Positions 1-11,154 of a stretch of DNA of 64,000 nucleotides are shown here, piece after piece. The stretch is from assembly GCA_963556145.1 (NCBI GenBank), contig OY744463.1, positions 6,076,001 to 6,140,000 of the forward strand, given 5' to 3'. The stretch comes from Hygrocybe punicea (Eukaryota; Basidiomycota; Agaricomycetes; Agaricales; Hygrophoraceae). The notes under the pieces were generated by a model. The model searched no databases and was not told the DNA's origin. It saw nothing but the letters and a program-made list of their open reading frames with translations. Each line of letters opens with the position of its first letter. The first letter of the stretch is position 1. The position numbers were made by a program, and so were the translations under genes.

Positions 1-345
1 GTACCAAGGGTAAGTGCTATCTGTGACTGGACGGGGCCATACAAAGTCGATACCGGAAAGATCAGCGGTGGTTCCTCTTCTGTAGTCTGGGTGCTTGCGT
101 CGATGAGTTGTGGGGGCGGTGGGATCGGTGGGATAATTTCTGTGGGAACTGGTTGGCAAGGTTGCTGTACAGGGTTGGGAAATGGGTGACGGGCGTGGCG
201 TTGGGGTAATAGGCGACGGTTGCGGCGGCGGGTGCTGCTCCAGGGCTGGGCACCTGTACGTAGATCAGAAAAATCATGTTTATATATACTACTGATCTGC
301 GAGACAAAAACGGGGGTTAACGGCTGTGGCACTGCAGGCGATGTA

Positions 346-1382
346 TTACGCTGGGGGACTTCGGGGTGCATGTCCTGGGGCTTCGTTCGGGTACAGGGTG
401 TCTGTGGGGGCGCTCGCGGGGCGTTCTGTGGTGCTGTTGGGGTATGGGGCAGGTATGGGGCCGTTCGCGGCGCGTTTTGGGGCATGTAGGGGGCTTGGGG
501 CGTCTCTGGGGCCATTCGCGGCGCGTTCTGGGGCGTGGTCGACGTGTCGGTCGCGGTTGGGCTCAGCCGGGGTTCGTTTGGGCATGCGGGCACTCGTGTC
601 GGCTGTTCCTGGGTTGACAGAGATGGGGCCGGATGTTTGGGACATGGTGGGGGCCTTATCGACGCATCTGGGATCGACGTTGCGATGCGGGGCGTTCCTC
701 GACTCGTGGTTGTTGGTGATGATGTGGCGGTTGCGTTGGGCGATGGTGTTGGGTCTCGGGGTGGTTCTCAACGCACGGGCATTGCTGGTGACATGGCAGT
801 AGCGGCTGGGCTGGGCTGGGTCTCGTTTGGGTGTGCCAGCGTTGGCATTGGCTGTTTCTGAGTCTATGGGGATGGGGCTGGGCGTTAGTGTTGAAGTCCG
901 GGTATCTCTGTTGCATTTTGGGGTGCCGTTGGTTGCATACGCGGCAGCAGCGGCGTTTGGGCAAGTGGTGATGTGGCAGGTGCATTGGACGATGGCGGCG
1001 TGTTGGGCATGTGTGCGGATGGCGTTGGGGCCTGCGAGACAGTCGATGGGGGTGCTATCAATGTTGTGGGGACTTGGGACGTGGTTGGCCGAGTGGGGGA
1101 CGCGAATGGCGTTGTGTTTGTGGTTGGTCGCGCGTTTTCTGCCTTTGGTGAGTCCTGGGCTGTTGTCTCGAGGTGTGTACCTTCCATTGCGCGACGGAGC
1201 ATCTGTCGTGCCGTCTTTTCCTTCTGCCGTATCTTTTCCTTCATCCTTTTCTCCGCGTTTTTCTCTTTCTCCTCACGTTCGTCCGCTAACCGCTTTTGCA
1301 GCTCGAGAATCCTTGCGTCGCGTTCCACGTGGAGCTCCTTTTCAGTCTTCTTGGTCTTCGGGTTTTGTGTTTTTGGTGCCAT
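346..1382 (-). pseudogene. Broken Pro/Thr-rich ORF of small LTR element
   Basis: Starts at ATG 1382 (MAPKTQNPKTKK). The first 165 aa end at 885; related Pro/Thr/Ala-rich composition continues in another frame at 771-346, so at least one frameshift is present. Residues about 15-65 are highly charged and likely a coiled coil (repeated EEKEKNAEKRMKEK-like stretch). The rest is low-complexity PTT/APT sequence. The architecture (charged helical N-terminus, then Pro/Thr tail) parallels the 622-aa ORF at 48380-50248, but I see no direct sequence similarity in the N-terminus. No zinc knuckle, protease or RT. Function unknown; by position it would be the gag-like product. Confidence 0.45.
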
Positions 1383-1693
1383 GGCGTAGTCGTGTAGCTA
1401 GACAGATTGTATACATAGAAGAATGTCGTCGGGGATAATAATTCGGACGCGTGAAAATCTGAACCAAAATTGAAAGTGAAAAATGACACGGAACAACGAG
1501 AAACAGAATAAACGAGACGGATATAAATGAGACGGCGAGGAGATAGTGTTTGATTCTGATGTGTCTTTGCGCTTCGTTTGCGCGTCCTGTTGGGTTCCTG
1601 GTTGAATTCTTTCAATACTCGAAATTGCGTGTTTTGGTCCTTTCGAGATCTGGTCCTACGGTCGTGTGGCTCGAATCTCTCTCATCACCACGT

Positions 1694-1863
1694 TGGAGAA
1701 CGGATCTCCGGACCTCAGGGGAAGAGCTCAGAGGGAGCCGCAGCGGGGAGGGGAAAGCTAAGGAAAACCCTGGATTGATGACTAAGCTACTACAGGAAAG
1801 GAAATCTACTAACTAAGGGTCTCCGGGGTCCTAGGGGCTAGCAGCTACTGCTGCAACGTCTCA
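1694..1863 (-). repeat. Probable 5' LTR of small element
   Basis: Begins TG and ends CA on the plus strand (TGGAGAACGG...AACGTCTCA) and abuts the tRNA-like primer site at 1670-1692. Its length (about 170 bp) is close to the 155-bp LTRs at 48062 and 50512, which also begin TGGAGA. The second copy is not in the window, so the outer end is a guess. Confidence 0.4.
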
Positions 1864-2204
1864 TGTGCACCTCATGGTAAACACATGGTGTAGTTGGACA
1901 TGTTGTAGCTTCATGGTTGTATTCCCATTTATCTCCCCTCAAGACCAGTCACGATATATACTGTTCTTGTTGTTGGTTTGGACTTTTTCTTCTTTCTTTT
2001 CCTTACGTTTAGTCTGGTTCTTGGGGCAGACTCATCTTGTTTTGGGTAACCCCCACAGCTCGCAATGATATTAGACCTTGACCCCCCCTCTTAGCAGTGT
2101 TGTCTTAGCTGTAAGCAACAATGAAAACTGCTGTCTTCTCCCCTGGAAACCCCCCTCCTAGTTAAGTTGATTGTTGCCAGAGCCCACTGCAAAAGCGATC
2201 CATA
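1864..2204. other. Non-coding, nothing recognised
   Basis: T-rich in the first half, followed by C-runs near 2090 and 2150. No credible ORF, repeat or RNA structure seen. Confidence 0.5.
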
Positions 2205-2705
2205 ACACCTTCATTGTTGTCATCACTTCGTGCCAAGCCTGCCACCACTAGTTTTGACATTCGAGGCCATTGGTTGAAAAAGTCAGGCACACTCCTGCGT
2301 GGCTTTGAGGACATCCAGGGTGGTGGTCACCGTGGTCTCTGTGTAATTCGTTGCTGTCATCCTTGTCATCCTCATTTCCATCATTGTTAAGGCAGTGGGG
2401 AGTGGGAGCATAGTGGGAAGTGAGCTGGGAGGCAAGTGGGTGGTGGAAAAGCACATGTGACTGATCATATGGCTTTCAACCTTCCACCACCATCACCCCC
2501 ATTCACCATACTCCTGCTCCCCACTGCCTCAACAATGATGGAAACGAGGATGACAAGGATGATGGCAACAATTCACACAGAGATCACCACCCCAGACGTC
2601 CTCAAAGCTGCACAGGAGCACACCTGACTTTTTCAACCAATGGCCTCAAATGTCAAAACCAGCGGCAGTGGGCTTGGTGTACAGCAATGAACATGACAAA
2701 GGCAA
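2205..2705. repeat. Imperfect inverted repeat (palindromic MITE-like)
   Basis: Two arms of about 240 bp face each other around a centre near 2458. For example the left arm reads CATCATTGTTAAGGCAGTGG and the right arm carries the near-complement CCACTGCCTCAACAATGATG. The left arm word TTTTGACATTCGAGGCCATT is matched by the complement of 2637-2656. Similarity weakens towards both outer ends, so termini and target duplication cannot be fixed. Short ORFs here read the two arms and are not genes. Most likely an old foldback MITE. Confidence 0.65.
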
Positions 2706-3462
2706 CATGGAAGGTTGCCACCGGCAATGGTGTGGTCAACGGCAGCAGTGTCATTGAGATATCGTCATCACAACCACTCTTGTCACCACTGTTGTGCAAC
2801 TCAACAGTGCGACTGATCTGGACTGCGAAAATCATGGAATGGATGATGGGGACATCTGAGATGACATCCCCACTAGCTTTATTGATAGTGGAATGTGAAG
2901 AGGGCCATGGGGGGCCCTGATGACATAGGTGAGTACCCACCCTCCTTCTGCTTTTTTCCCGTGTACTTACTCCTTCCCCATCCATCCCCTCTTCATTTCA
3001 CCCATCCACCTCACTTCCTGGACCTTTCCTTGCCACCCATTGCCACCCCCCACTCCATGCACCCTTCCCCACCCCTCATTCACCCTCCAGCACCCTTCGC
3101 CATCCATTTTAGACCCCATCTGGTGCCTCTGCGAATTTGAGTACCCACCTGTTTGCTGGCAGTGCCCCATGTATCATTATTCTTTATTTCTTATTTATTT
3201 TGTTTATTTTCATGTATATTAGTCTATATACAACATGTAGAACAAGATATCTATATGTAAAAAATTCCACAAGAAAATATGGTGGGATCATGAAATAGTC
3301 ATGCTCATCATTGATGATGATAAGCATGCTGTCATGATCCAAAAAGGATTTGGATCAAAATATAGCAGTATGCAGTCACTAGTCAAAATCCTGACAGCAC
3401 ATACAATGTTACAAGGACCATTCATACTGAAGCACCCATCTGCATATGGAGTAGAGAGGAAT
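2706..3462. other. Non-coding; pyrimidine-rich tract
   Basis: 2930-3140 is a CCA/CCC-rich strand-asymmetric tract, followed by an AT-rich segment around 3180-3260. No recognisable gene. Confidence 0.45.
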
Positions 3463-3600
3463 ACCCTTATCTGCACATAGGGCACTCAGGAAATCCTTAT
3501 CTGCATATAGGGCACACATAAAACCCTTATCTATACAAGGAGCATGCAAGTAAACCCTTATCTATGCAGGAGGTATGAAGGGATACCCTTATCTTAACTG
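3463..3600. repeat. Short tandem repeat, CCCTTATCT-containing unit
   Basis: About four degenerate units of 35-40 bp, each with ACCCTTATCTGCATATAGGG-like sequence (around 3463, 3495, 3530 and 3565). TTATCT is the complement of a GATA-type word, so the array is also a run of AGATAA motifs on the minus strand. No function assigned. Confidence 0.55.
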
Positions 3601-4594
3601 GTAAGGCTCCCAAACATCTTATCAGAGGCTAAAGGAGTACAAGAAGCACAGCCACATCCTTATCTCCAATCATAGAGATAACACATGCCACCCATCATTC
3701 CCTGATCAAGAAGCACATCACATTTCACATCAATTGATCAAATATAGTTCAGCCCTGGTCTTATCTTTTTCTTAACTACGACATCAATTTATCAAGAAGC
3801 ACAGCCTCAGGAAGGTGATTCTAGAAGCACACCCTGGCACAGCCTTGCCTTTGATTCACACACCCAAGATTAGATCAGCAGCATGACTCACTCCCATCAA
3901 ATGTGACTCATTGATCTCTCCATGACAAATTCATAACCCTTATGACATATTCATGACCCCCATGACTCATTATGACTAGTGATGGACAGGTCTGGTTCAG
4001 TCCGGTTCTCAGCCAAATTTGGCAAACCCTGGACCGAACCCTAGGTCCGGTTCTACTTAAGTACAGAACCTCGGACCGAACCATTGGTTCTGGTTCTTTC
4101 AGGTCCGGTTCTGGTTCGGCAATCCTAGAACCAAGAACCGGACCTTAATATTGCTACTTTTGTATGGTATTGAGAGGGCATCACAGGTAGCATGACAACC
4201 CCCATGTATTTATAGTACTAATGTAATTTTACATGTAAACGAATATTAAACAGAGGGTGGGGCAGAGTCCCCCACCCACACCTGCCATTCGTGCTGCTTG
4301 CTGTTGGAACCCCACCAACCCTGCCTGCCGCCATTCGCTGTCTGTTCATGCCATTGGCGTGGGCACTGGCCACCGGCACCTGAGCGAGTTAGGCCATAGC
4401 CGTTGTGGCTCGTGTGTTGGGTCTGTGGGCTGTAGCTGGCTGGCGTATTGACATTGGCACGGACTTCTCGTTGCCTTGGCTGTCATCATCACCATCGGCC
4501 CAGTTCCATCGTCGTCGTCACCCTACTGCTGCCAGTTGGCGGTGGAGGTCGTCGCCGTCGTTGTCATTGTCCCATTGCCGTTGCTGTTAGCATC

Positions 4595-4668
4595 AGAGAT
4601 GTTGGCATTGGCATTGGCATTGGCATTGGTGTTGGTGTTGGTGTTGGTGTTGGCGTTGGCGTTGGCGT
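4595..4668. repeat. (GGCATT/GGTGTT)n microsatellite
   Basis: A hexanucleotide run of GGCATT, changing to GGTGTT and then GGCGTT, inside hAT-1. It gives artificial low-complexity ORFs in several frames. Confidence 0.85.
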
Positions 4669-5062
4669 CATGGGGCTATGGTGGTGGGGGGGTGGTTTTT
4701 AAAGAAAAAAATTAAACAGAGGGGCACTCTGGCCCGCCCTGGCCTCACCCCATCCTCCGCAGTCACCTCCTGCTGTTTGTGCTGCCCGCTGTTGCAACCC
4801 CCACCCCCCGCCTACCACCATTCGCCATCTGTTCATGCCATTGGGCATGGGCATTAGCCACCGGTGCCTGAGCAAGGGGGCCGGTTGCTGCTGTGGTGGT
4901 TGTTGCCGCTGCCTTGCCATAGCCATAGTCGTAGCCATAGACCCGAGCCATGGCTCACGGCTCGAGTCATTGCCACCATCAAGTTCCGTCATCATTGTCG
5001 TCACCATACTGCTGCCAGTTGGCAGTGGAAGTCGTCGTCGTCGTTGTGTGACGGTGGTGGTG

Positions 5063-5065
5063 CCG

Positions 5066-5096
<31 letters not shown>
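5063..5096. repeat. (GTT)n microsatellite
   Basis: About eleven GTT triplets in hAT-1, read as poly-Val or poly-Asn in spurious ORFs. Confidence 0.85.
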
Positions 5097-5674
5097 CACC
5101 ATGTGCCGGAAGATGGGCCAGGAGTGGATAGGACGCTGGGTGGCGGGGAAGGGCAGCCACAATAGGGTGGCAAAGGGGGGCCTGGGAAGCGCGGTGGATG
5201 GTCGGATAAAACTTACATGGCACTGGCCGCCGCCGCCTGAACTGCCGTCATTCCACCATCATCGTCGCTCTACTGCTGCCAGTTGGCAGTGGAGGTCGTT
5301 GTTGTTGTCGTTGTCGTGTGATGGTGGTGGTGGTGATGCCCGTTGTCGTTGCCAGTTGGCGGTGGAGGTTGTCGTTGTCGTTGTTGACGTTGGCAAGGGG
5401 TTGCTGCTGCTGTGGTGGTCAATGTCGCTAACTTTCTGCTAGAGTAGTAAGGACTCACCTATCAAGATGTCATGGGACCGTTGGGACGTCTTGGACACCA
5501 GTTCGGACCGGTCCGAACGGGTTCTGGACCGTGCAAAAACACGTGAACGCGGAACCGGACTTTAGGTCCAGTTCACGCCTTGCCTCAAACCTGGACCTGA
5601 ACCATGGTTCGGTTCCCATTGGTTCAGGTTCAAACCATGGTTCTGAACCTGACCTGTCCATCACTAATTATGAC

Positions 5675-5960
5675 ACCCCATGACTCATTATGACTATTCC
5701 TGACTCATTATGCCCCCTCTGTATCTATGTGACTCAGTAATTGACTCTGTATGAGTCACAAACCCATGCCTTCCTTTCTTATGATTCCTTATGAGTTATA
5801 ACCCCCATGCCCTTCATTATTATGACTCCTTATGAGTCATAAACCTATGCCTCTCCTCTATATGACTCCCTATGAGTCATATCCTATGTTCTCCATTTGA
5901 TATACCATTCTATGACTCAGTATGACTCCTGCTGTAGAATAGGTATATATATAGAGCCCA
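5675..5960 (+). promoter_or_regulatory. TGACTCA-rich stretch ending in a TATA-like box
   Basis: The words TGACTCA/TGAGTCA and near-matches (TATGACTCC, TATGAGTCA) recur about every 20-30 bp from 5680 to 5935, and the same words lie left of hAT-1 at 3890-3970. The stretch ends with GGTATATATATAGAGC at 5941-5956, a plausible TATA box. TGACTCA is the Gcn4/AP-1 core. Together this looks like a promoter or an LTR U3, but no linked gene can be identified, so the regulatory reading is inference. Confidence 0.35.
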
Positions 5961-7039
5961 GTTTCTGCTGGAGATGGCCCAGTCACCTAATCTGACAGGC
6001 TCAGTCACAGGACAGTCCCTCTCCCAGATTCTGATTCACCCCTCTGTCTTTGTTTGTATTACCTACTTTGGTAGTAGCTAGTACTTCAAATACCAATTGC
6101 AGTTCAAGTCATCATTCATCTGTCCAAGGATTATCAATCTCAGATATATTGATACTCCCTTAGTCCTGGTTTGATATATATTCTTTGTATTCTGTCACAT
6201 AGTACAGTCACATTCAATTTCTTTCAATTTCTATTGGTCATCACCAAAGATATCCCAGTACTTTATTCTGCACTAGGAGCCAATGTGCATTTGAAGCTTC
6301 GGAATAAAGTCTGATATCTTGATTATCAATTCTACTTGCCTATTGTTCAGTTCATTTATTCTTGTATATAGTACTTTGTCACATACCCCTTGTTTGACAC
6401 CTACTGTTACACTCGCCCATCATCCATTGCTCATTGCTCATCTCTGTTGTACTTTCACTCATTGTATACTTGATACTTGTATACTTGGCTGTTGTATACT
6501 TGCTCATCATACACTGTTCATACTTGCTTGAGTTATCAACTGTTCATACTCTTGCACATCACTCAAGGTCTTTAAAGACCTTGTGTAGGAAAGACCTCAC
6601 TGTTCAATCATCCTCCATAAGTCATACATCTGACTTATTTCATTGTCAAGTATTTGCTGTCTCCTTCAAAGCTAACCTTTGATAGGATTCATACCACAAC
6701 CCAACCACTCAACAGGAATAACTCAGAGTTATAGAAGAGCTAAATCCTTGTTCCTAAAGGACATCAAGGTAATTTCCCAATCAACGACGCACTCCGGAAA
6801 CCCTTGGTGTGGATTTGTTCAAACACTTCTCACGCAAAACAGTGCGTGCCAGTAAGTGATGGGCAGGGCCATGGCAATGGTGACGGGAAAGCCCAAGCCC
6901 ATCAGCACCCTTGTTCCTGACTGGACCTGATGTTCCCAAACAGGTTATTACCATATATAGGACACTATTATACATTACTATGTTAACTCAAGGTTTGGTA
7001 CACAAATTATGGCTGGGGAAGGGATTTTAGCAAAGTAGA
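5961..7039. other. Non-coding; AT-rich, no gene recognised
   Basis: Degenerate TTGTATACTTG-type words cluster around 6460-6530. Short ORFs have no recognisable domain. Confidence 0.4.
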
Positions 7040-7086
7040 GCCTAACAATAGTGGCTGAGACTCATGATTAGCCACTATTGTTAGGC
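7040..7086. repeat. Perfect 17-bp inverted repeat (hairpin)
   Basis: GCCTAACAATAGTGGCT at 7040-7056 is the exact complement of AGCCACTATTGTTAGGC at 7070-7086, with a 13-base loop. No T-run follows and no gene abuts it, so it is not called a terminator. Confidence 0.85.
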
Positions 7087-8260
7087 TGTTAGTGTGGGAA
7101 GGTCAGGTGCCCACATCACATGATGTGACATCGGTGACAGGATAAGGCTTAACATTGGATAAAAACACACAATAGACTGGGACAGCATGACACGATAGCA
7201 CCACTCTATATATCAATCTATTGTAATTTTGCATCCTCTAAATTCTTCATTAATGTATCAGGAAGCACCCAATGACCATGATACTTTTTTCCTACCCATG
7301 CTAATTCTCCTGGGTGCATCTGGACTGGCAACCTGCAAAAAGCAGTCAAGACTTGGGACAAGAGGTGATATGGTCTCCACATACATTCCCCTGATTGTCC
7401 CTTGGTCACATCTGACCATGCCCCTGCAGGTTTTGGATGTGCCACCAACCTTTCTTCTTGGGCATCGGGAATGAGTGGTGTGTCGGACTAATTCCACTTT
7501 TGGCCATCTCAGTGAAAAAACTCAACTAGAAATCTTCCAGCACAGATTTGAAGATTCTGCTTCCAAGAAAATCTCATTGATAGCTCCCTGTATAACTTCT
7601 CAGATGCAGATTCAGAATAATTGTGTTCATTCATTACTTTTTGAATTTACAATGATTTTCTATGAAAAGTCACTTTTTCATGTGATGTGGGATAGGTATG
7701 GATGAGCCCTACCTTATCTTATTTTTGTGACACTGCCACTGATTTATTTGGATCTAATGCATATTGAAGCAATTGAAAATAGGATAGGGAGTGCGACCAC
7801 ACCCTGAGACAGCAGTGCAGCCCAGAGAAATAATAATTGGGGAGTTTGTGGTAATTTACAATAAGGAACCATAAAAGGCTATAAAGTGGGAGTGGTGTGT
7901 GGGAAACAGGGTGTCCAGAGAGCTGTGACACCTGAAAGAAGAATGGTGACAGGCAGTAAGTAAAATGAAACAAAAAAATTAAAAAGAGACCTGGGGTGAG
8001 ATGCATGGCAAGGAGGATGGGGTGATGATGGATGTAAACTTGAATGTGGAAAGTCTTGGAAGCCCAGTGGCTAATGGCTTGAATATGATTGAGGGAGATG
8101 CTATCGTGAGCGAGGGTGATGGTGCCACTGGCCTGAAAGGACTGGCTGGTGACTTCATTTGGCAAGTGGAGTGTAAACAGTTAAGAGGCCACAAGTGGGT
8201 GGACATGGAGCCATCATGGAAAAGCCAGAGTTCTGGGTGAAGGGGGAGAGGGGGTTATGG
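7087..8260. other. Non-coding or decayed; no gene recognised
   Basis: Short ORFs (for example 7218-7448 minus and 7719-8165 minus) have no recognisable domain and overlap each other on both strands. Probably degraded repeat sequence. Confidence 0.35.
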
Positions 8261-8345
8261 TAGTGTTGCCAAAGTCTGGTTTGGTCCCGTTTTTGGCCTT
8301 TTTGGCTAAACTGAAAACTGGACCTAGAACCCTGGCTTATCCTCC
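8261..8345. mobile_element. Remnant of one hAT terminus
   Basis: Starts TAGTGTTGCCAAAGTCTGG and continues with TTTGGTCCCG and AACTGGACCTAGAACC words. This is the same terminus type as the hAT at 28907-30083 (TAGTGTTGCCAAAGTTCAG). The opposite end and the target duplication (GGTTATGG expected) were not found, so it is a fragment. Confidence 0.5.
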
Positions 8346-9236
8346 AAAATGTTAGATCTGATTTCCATCCAATTTTGAAAAATATGTCTGGAAAATTTTT
8401 CGCTCAGGGGTTGTTTCATGTCCAGATGATGGATTTGGCCCACATATATGCCTAAAATATGTCCGGATGATGGACCTAGCATACTAAAAATGTCGCTAAA
8501 TTTACCAAAAATATCAAAAATATCGTCTACATCGCCTAATGGTATCTATACAATGTCAGTCTATTTCCTCATATTGCTGGCTTTGGCTGCACTTCTGGGA
8601 CTCCTTGACAACCTTTTTGGCAATTCTGTAATGTCCTAAAGAGAATGACTTCCTTTTCTCTAAGTTCAATACCAATCTGTGTGGGGAGGTACCACAGAGA
8701 TAAAACATGGGTGGCAAGAGTGCTAACTGCTTTGTTTGGAATACAGCAGTGGTTTCAGGGATTGAGCAAAATTGGTGGCCATACATGACAACAACTTTTT
8801 ACATTGCCATGGCAGATTCATGCACTTGGAGACAGCCAGGTTGCTATATACTGTAGTATACATACAGTCTGCTGATGGTTGGCATGGATCTGGCCACCAA
8901 GACTGACCACAACATGCCACCAGTTTAAAGATTATCTCACAACTGGTACAACGATGATTGGTCTAAAACATGTACAACAGCATATTGTTCATTTCTGGAG
9001 GTGTCTTCAGCTGTGCTGATGCCTTGTTTGATAAGCATTTGCAATTCTGATGTGGTCTTTCAATGCTCATTGTCACAAAGACAAAATATAACCCTTAGTG
9101 ACTCGCTTGGGCAGTCACGCAAAGTTGGAAACAAAATGTATAGGTCGATCTGTAATTGACACATTTCCTAAAACTTCCCTTGAAACATGAGTTCAGTCAG
9201 AGTCTCCTCAGTTGATGACAGTAACCATCAGTGTGG
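8346..9236. other. Non-coding, nothing recognised
   Basis: AT-rich sequence with small overlapping ORFs on the minus strand and no recognisable domains. Confidence 0.4.
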
Positions 9237-10103
9237 TGTAGAGGCTCCAGACCCTCTGGATCTGTATTCCTTTCATATCCCACTCTGTTCTTGTCCAATT
9301 ATCATCAATTCCACTTGATTCTGCCTTAATTCATCAATTCCACTCCAGATCCAACTCTGGAATCATTCCTTATCGATGATGCAATGTTCCTAATGACCTG
9401 GAATTAGTATGTATCTATTTGTATATCATATATCTTCATTTCTTGTTTTCTAGTACATAGGACTTTACTCCTGTCTCACTCACCACTCCCTCCCCTATCA
9501 TATATAGCCTTCACTTGTAGCATGTAGTTACTACAGCACAGGATTCCACCAGTAGTAGTAGTATAAAGGTTGTACTTTTACACATAAGAAATACAGGTAG
9601 GGTTGACCAAGGGTTTAGCCCCTATATATTGTGGCTGATATTTGGAACCTTTCTTGTGAAGTGAGTTTTGAAATAAGTGCGAATGTTTTTGTATCCCAGG
9701 TTGGCCATACTATATCCCTACATGGTTACTTATCCAAGGATTCAGAATTGGTCACTGAAATCAGGTCAAATTTTGCTTAAGGGTTGGAAAACCCTTGAAA
9801 ACCCTTAAAAACTTGGAGTCTAAGGGGTTTTCAGGGGTTTTCACCCCTTAAGCAAAATTTGACATGATTCCAGTGACAAATTCCACACCCTTGGCTAAGT
9901 AACCATATAGGGATATAGTATGGCCAACCTGGGATGCAAAAACATTGGCACTTATTTCAAAACTCACTTCACAAGGAAGGTTCCAAATTTCAGCCACAAT
10001 ACATAGGGGCTAAACCCTTGGTCAACCCTAAATACAGGTTATTATCGCACCTCAGTTCTACACTTTAGTCCTCTCTTCAAATCATCTATATCCTTTCCCC
10101 ACA
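9237..10103 (-). repeat. LTR of an unnamed family, split by a MITE
   Basis: On the minus strand it begins TGTGGGGAAAGG and ends GGAGCCTCTACA, with a purine tract (AGAGGGGAAG) just upstream at 10104-10113, as expected for a 3' LTR. It aligns along its length (roughly three quarters identical by eye) with 23803-24250. Landmarks include the TGTAGAGGCTCC start, the TCAATTCCACTCCAGAT block and the TATATCATATATCTT block. Without the inserted MITE at 9598-10030 it is about 425 bp. Internal sequence of its parent element is not evident beyond the purine tract. Confidence 0.7.
9598..10030. mobile_element. Fully palindromic hAT MITE
   Basis: Begins TAGGGTTGACCAAGGG and ends CCCTTGGTCAACCCTA, with an 8-bp target duplication aatacagg at 9590-9597 and 10031-10038. 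The two halves (about 210 bp each) are complementary over nearly their whole length with few mismatches, so a single strand could fold into one long hairpin. It interrupts the LTR at 9237-10103. No coding capacity. Confidence 0.9.
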
Positions 10104-10209
10104 CTTCCCCTCTGTTTTGGTGGAGTAGTAGATCACATGACCTTCCCACGATTCAATCCAGTAGATTGCCCTGTTTGGTAGTTAGCAGAGAGACAAGATT
10201 CAGACTTAG

Positions 10210-10348
10210 TATTGGAATATATGGTGCAGTGGTTGTTGACTGCTTAAGATATTCAGCATTATTCATCAGACAGGCATGTTTGAGTTCTGGGGTCATGTAA
10301 TACAGATTATCAATCCTTTCCACAACTATTTGGCCACTATTCCCAACA
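10210..10348 (-). repeat. Copia 3' LTR with internal deletion
   Basis: Reads TGTTGGGAATAGTGG to CATATATTCCAATA on the minus strand. Both ends match the copia LTR, but compared with 14472-14666 a block containing TTGTATAAAAACCC (likely TATA box) and a GAGAGAGAG tract is missing. The downstream coding frame reads through it, so the last residues of the 10153-10635 reading frame are LTR, not protein. Confidence 0.65.
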
Positions 10349-11079
10349 CTCCCCTTGGTTGAATACTCTTCAACTTGTTCTGGGTCATGGTAAACATCAT
10401 CCATGTATTCCATTACATGTTCCACTCTTTCCAGTTCCACTCTGGTCAATAGACCAAGTTCAGTCATGAACTTTGCGTGAAGTGGGCAAGGTAACCCTTT
10501 CATAAATATGTCCACTAGATTTTCTTCGGAAGGAATATACATGACTTTAAGGATACCAGATGCAACGTGATCTTGTAGGAAATGTAGATTGATATCTATA
10601 TGTTTCATCCACGTGTGGAATTCCGGGTTGTGCAATATAGCACTCGCAGCCTGATTATCGGATCATAGAATCTATGTTTTGTCTGACTGTAGGTCCAATT
10701 CCTTCAATAAGTTTCTATGCCAGATCAACTGCTCGGTGGCATGAGTAGCGGCAACATATTCCACTTCAGCTGTTGACAACACAATTGTGCTCTGCTTCTT
10801 CGAGCTCCAAGCCATGGCTCCCCCTGCGATCATGAACACATATTTGCTAATGGATTTCCGGTGCAGGTTGGATTTCCAATTAGTATCAACATAATGAATG
10901 GTTTTTGTTATAATTTGTTGGACCTTTCCACCATAGGATAATTCATAGTCCATCGTTCTTTTTAGATAGTGGAATATCCTTTTAAGTGTCCAGTGTTCTG
11001 GACTCAGGTTCCATGTGAATTGCACAATGGTTACAGTTGTGTACATGATATCTGGTCTTGTTGCATGCACAGCATACAA
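10349..11079 (-). pseudogene. Copia RNase H and pol C-terminus
   Basis: First frame, 11079-10672: YAVHATRPDIMYTT (copia 'RPDI' block) and VDTNWKSNLHRKS, with later motifs AEVEYVAATHATEQLIWHR and LLKEL, which define the copia RNase H region. Second frame continues with QDHVASGILKVMYIPSEEN and VDIFMKGLPCPLH, the conserved end of copia pol ('D..TK.L'). An in-frame break lies near 10650-10672. RNase H removes RNA from the cDNA hybrid during reverse transcription. This copy cannot make a continuous protein. Confidence 0.8.
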
Positions 11080-11154
11080 GAGCTCTCTGACTTGTGTTGC
11101 GTACTCAATTGAGGTGTGTTTCCACTTGCTCTCATTGGTTTCAGTTTCATTTAT

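Larger units (their letters stand above)
1..1863 (-). mobile_element. Partial small LTR element with Pro/Thr-rich ORF (left end outside window)
   Basis: Minus-strand element seen from its 5' end. A probable 5' LTR lies at about 1694-1863. Immediately inside it the minus strand reads TGGTGATGAGAGAGATTCGA, complementary to a CCA-ending tRNA 3' end, as expected for a primer binding site. A Pro/Thr-rich ORF opens at 1382 but is broken. The layout matches the complete element at 48062-50666, which has the same start of the primer site (TGGTGATGAGAG) and an ORF about 130 bp inside the LTR. No pol domain is visible. The outer LTR boundary is uncertain and the 3' LTR is not in the window. Confidence 0.5.
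3977..5666. mobile_element. Non-autonomous hAT element hAT-1
   Basis: Terminal inverted repeats TAGTGATGGACAGGTC and GACCTGTCCATCACTA are flanked by a perfect 8-bp target duplication, attatgac, at 3969-3976 and 5667-5674. An 8-bp duplication with YARNG termini is the hAT signature. The subterminal parts are built from repeated GGTTC/CCGGTTC words. The interior holds direct duplications: 4248-4560 resembles 4707-5020, and CTGCTGCCAGTTGGC recurs three times. There are also GTT/GGCATT microsatellites. No transposase is present. Long ORFs inside translate these repeats and are not supported as genes. Confidence 0.9.

Noticed and set aside
1667..1692. tRNA-like 3' end (T-loop plus CCA)
   Set aside because: No 5' half, D-arm or anticodon arm precedes it; the position beside an LTR shows it is a primer binding site.
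4448..5458. Val/Gly- or His/Thr-rich ORFs in hAT-1
   Set aside because: Products of GTT, GTC and GGCATT microsatellites in a non-autonomous element.
7218..7497. Overlapping ORFs of 76-81 aa on both strands
   Set aside because: No recognisable motif, and both strands are equally open; chance ORFs are the simplest reading.
9589..10039. Palindromic MITE as a Mutator-like element with a 10-bp duplication
   Set aside because: Placing the ends at TAGGG...CCCTA gives a perfect 8-bp duplication (aatacagg), the hAT pattern shared by five other elements here.
9237..10113. LTR at 9237-10103 as the 3' LTR of the copia element at 10349-14388
   Set aside because: The copia element already has a purine tract and TGTTGGGAATAG LTR start at 10348, and its 5' LTR matches that sequence, not 9237-10103.
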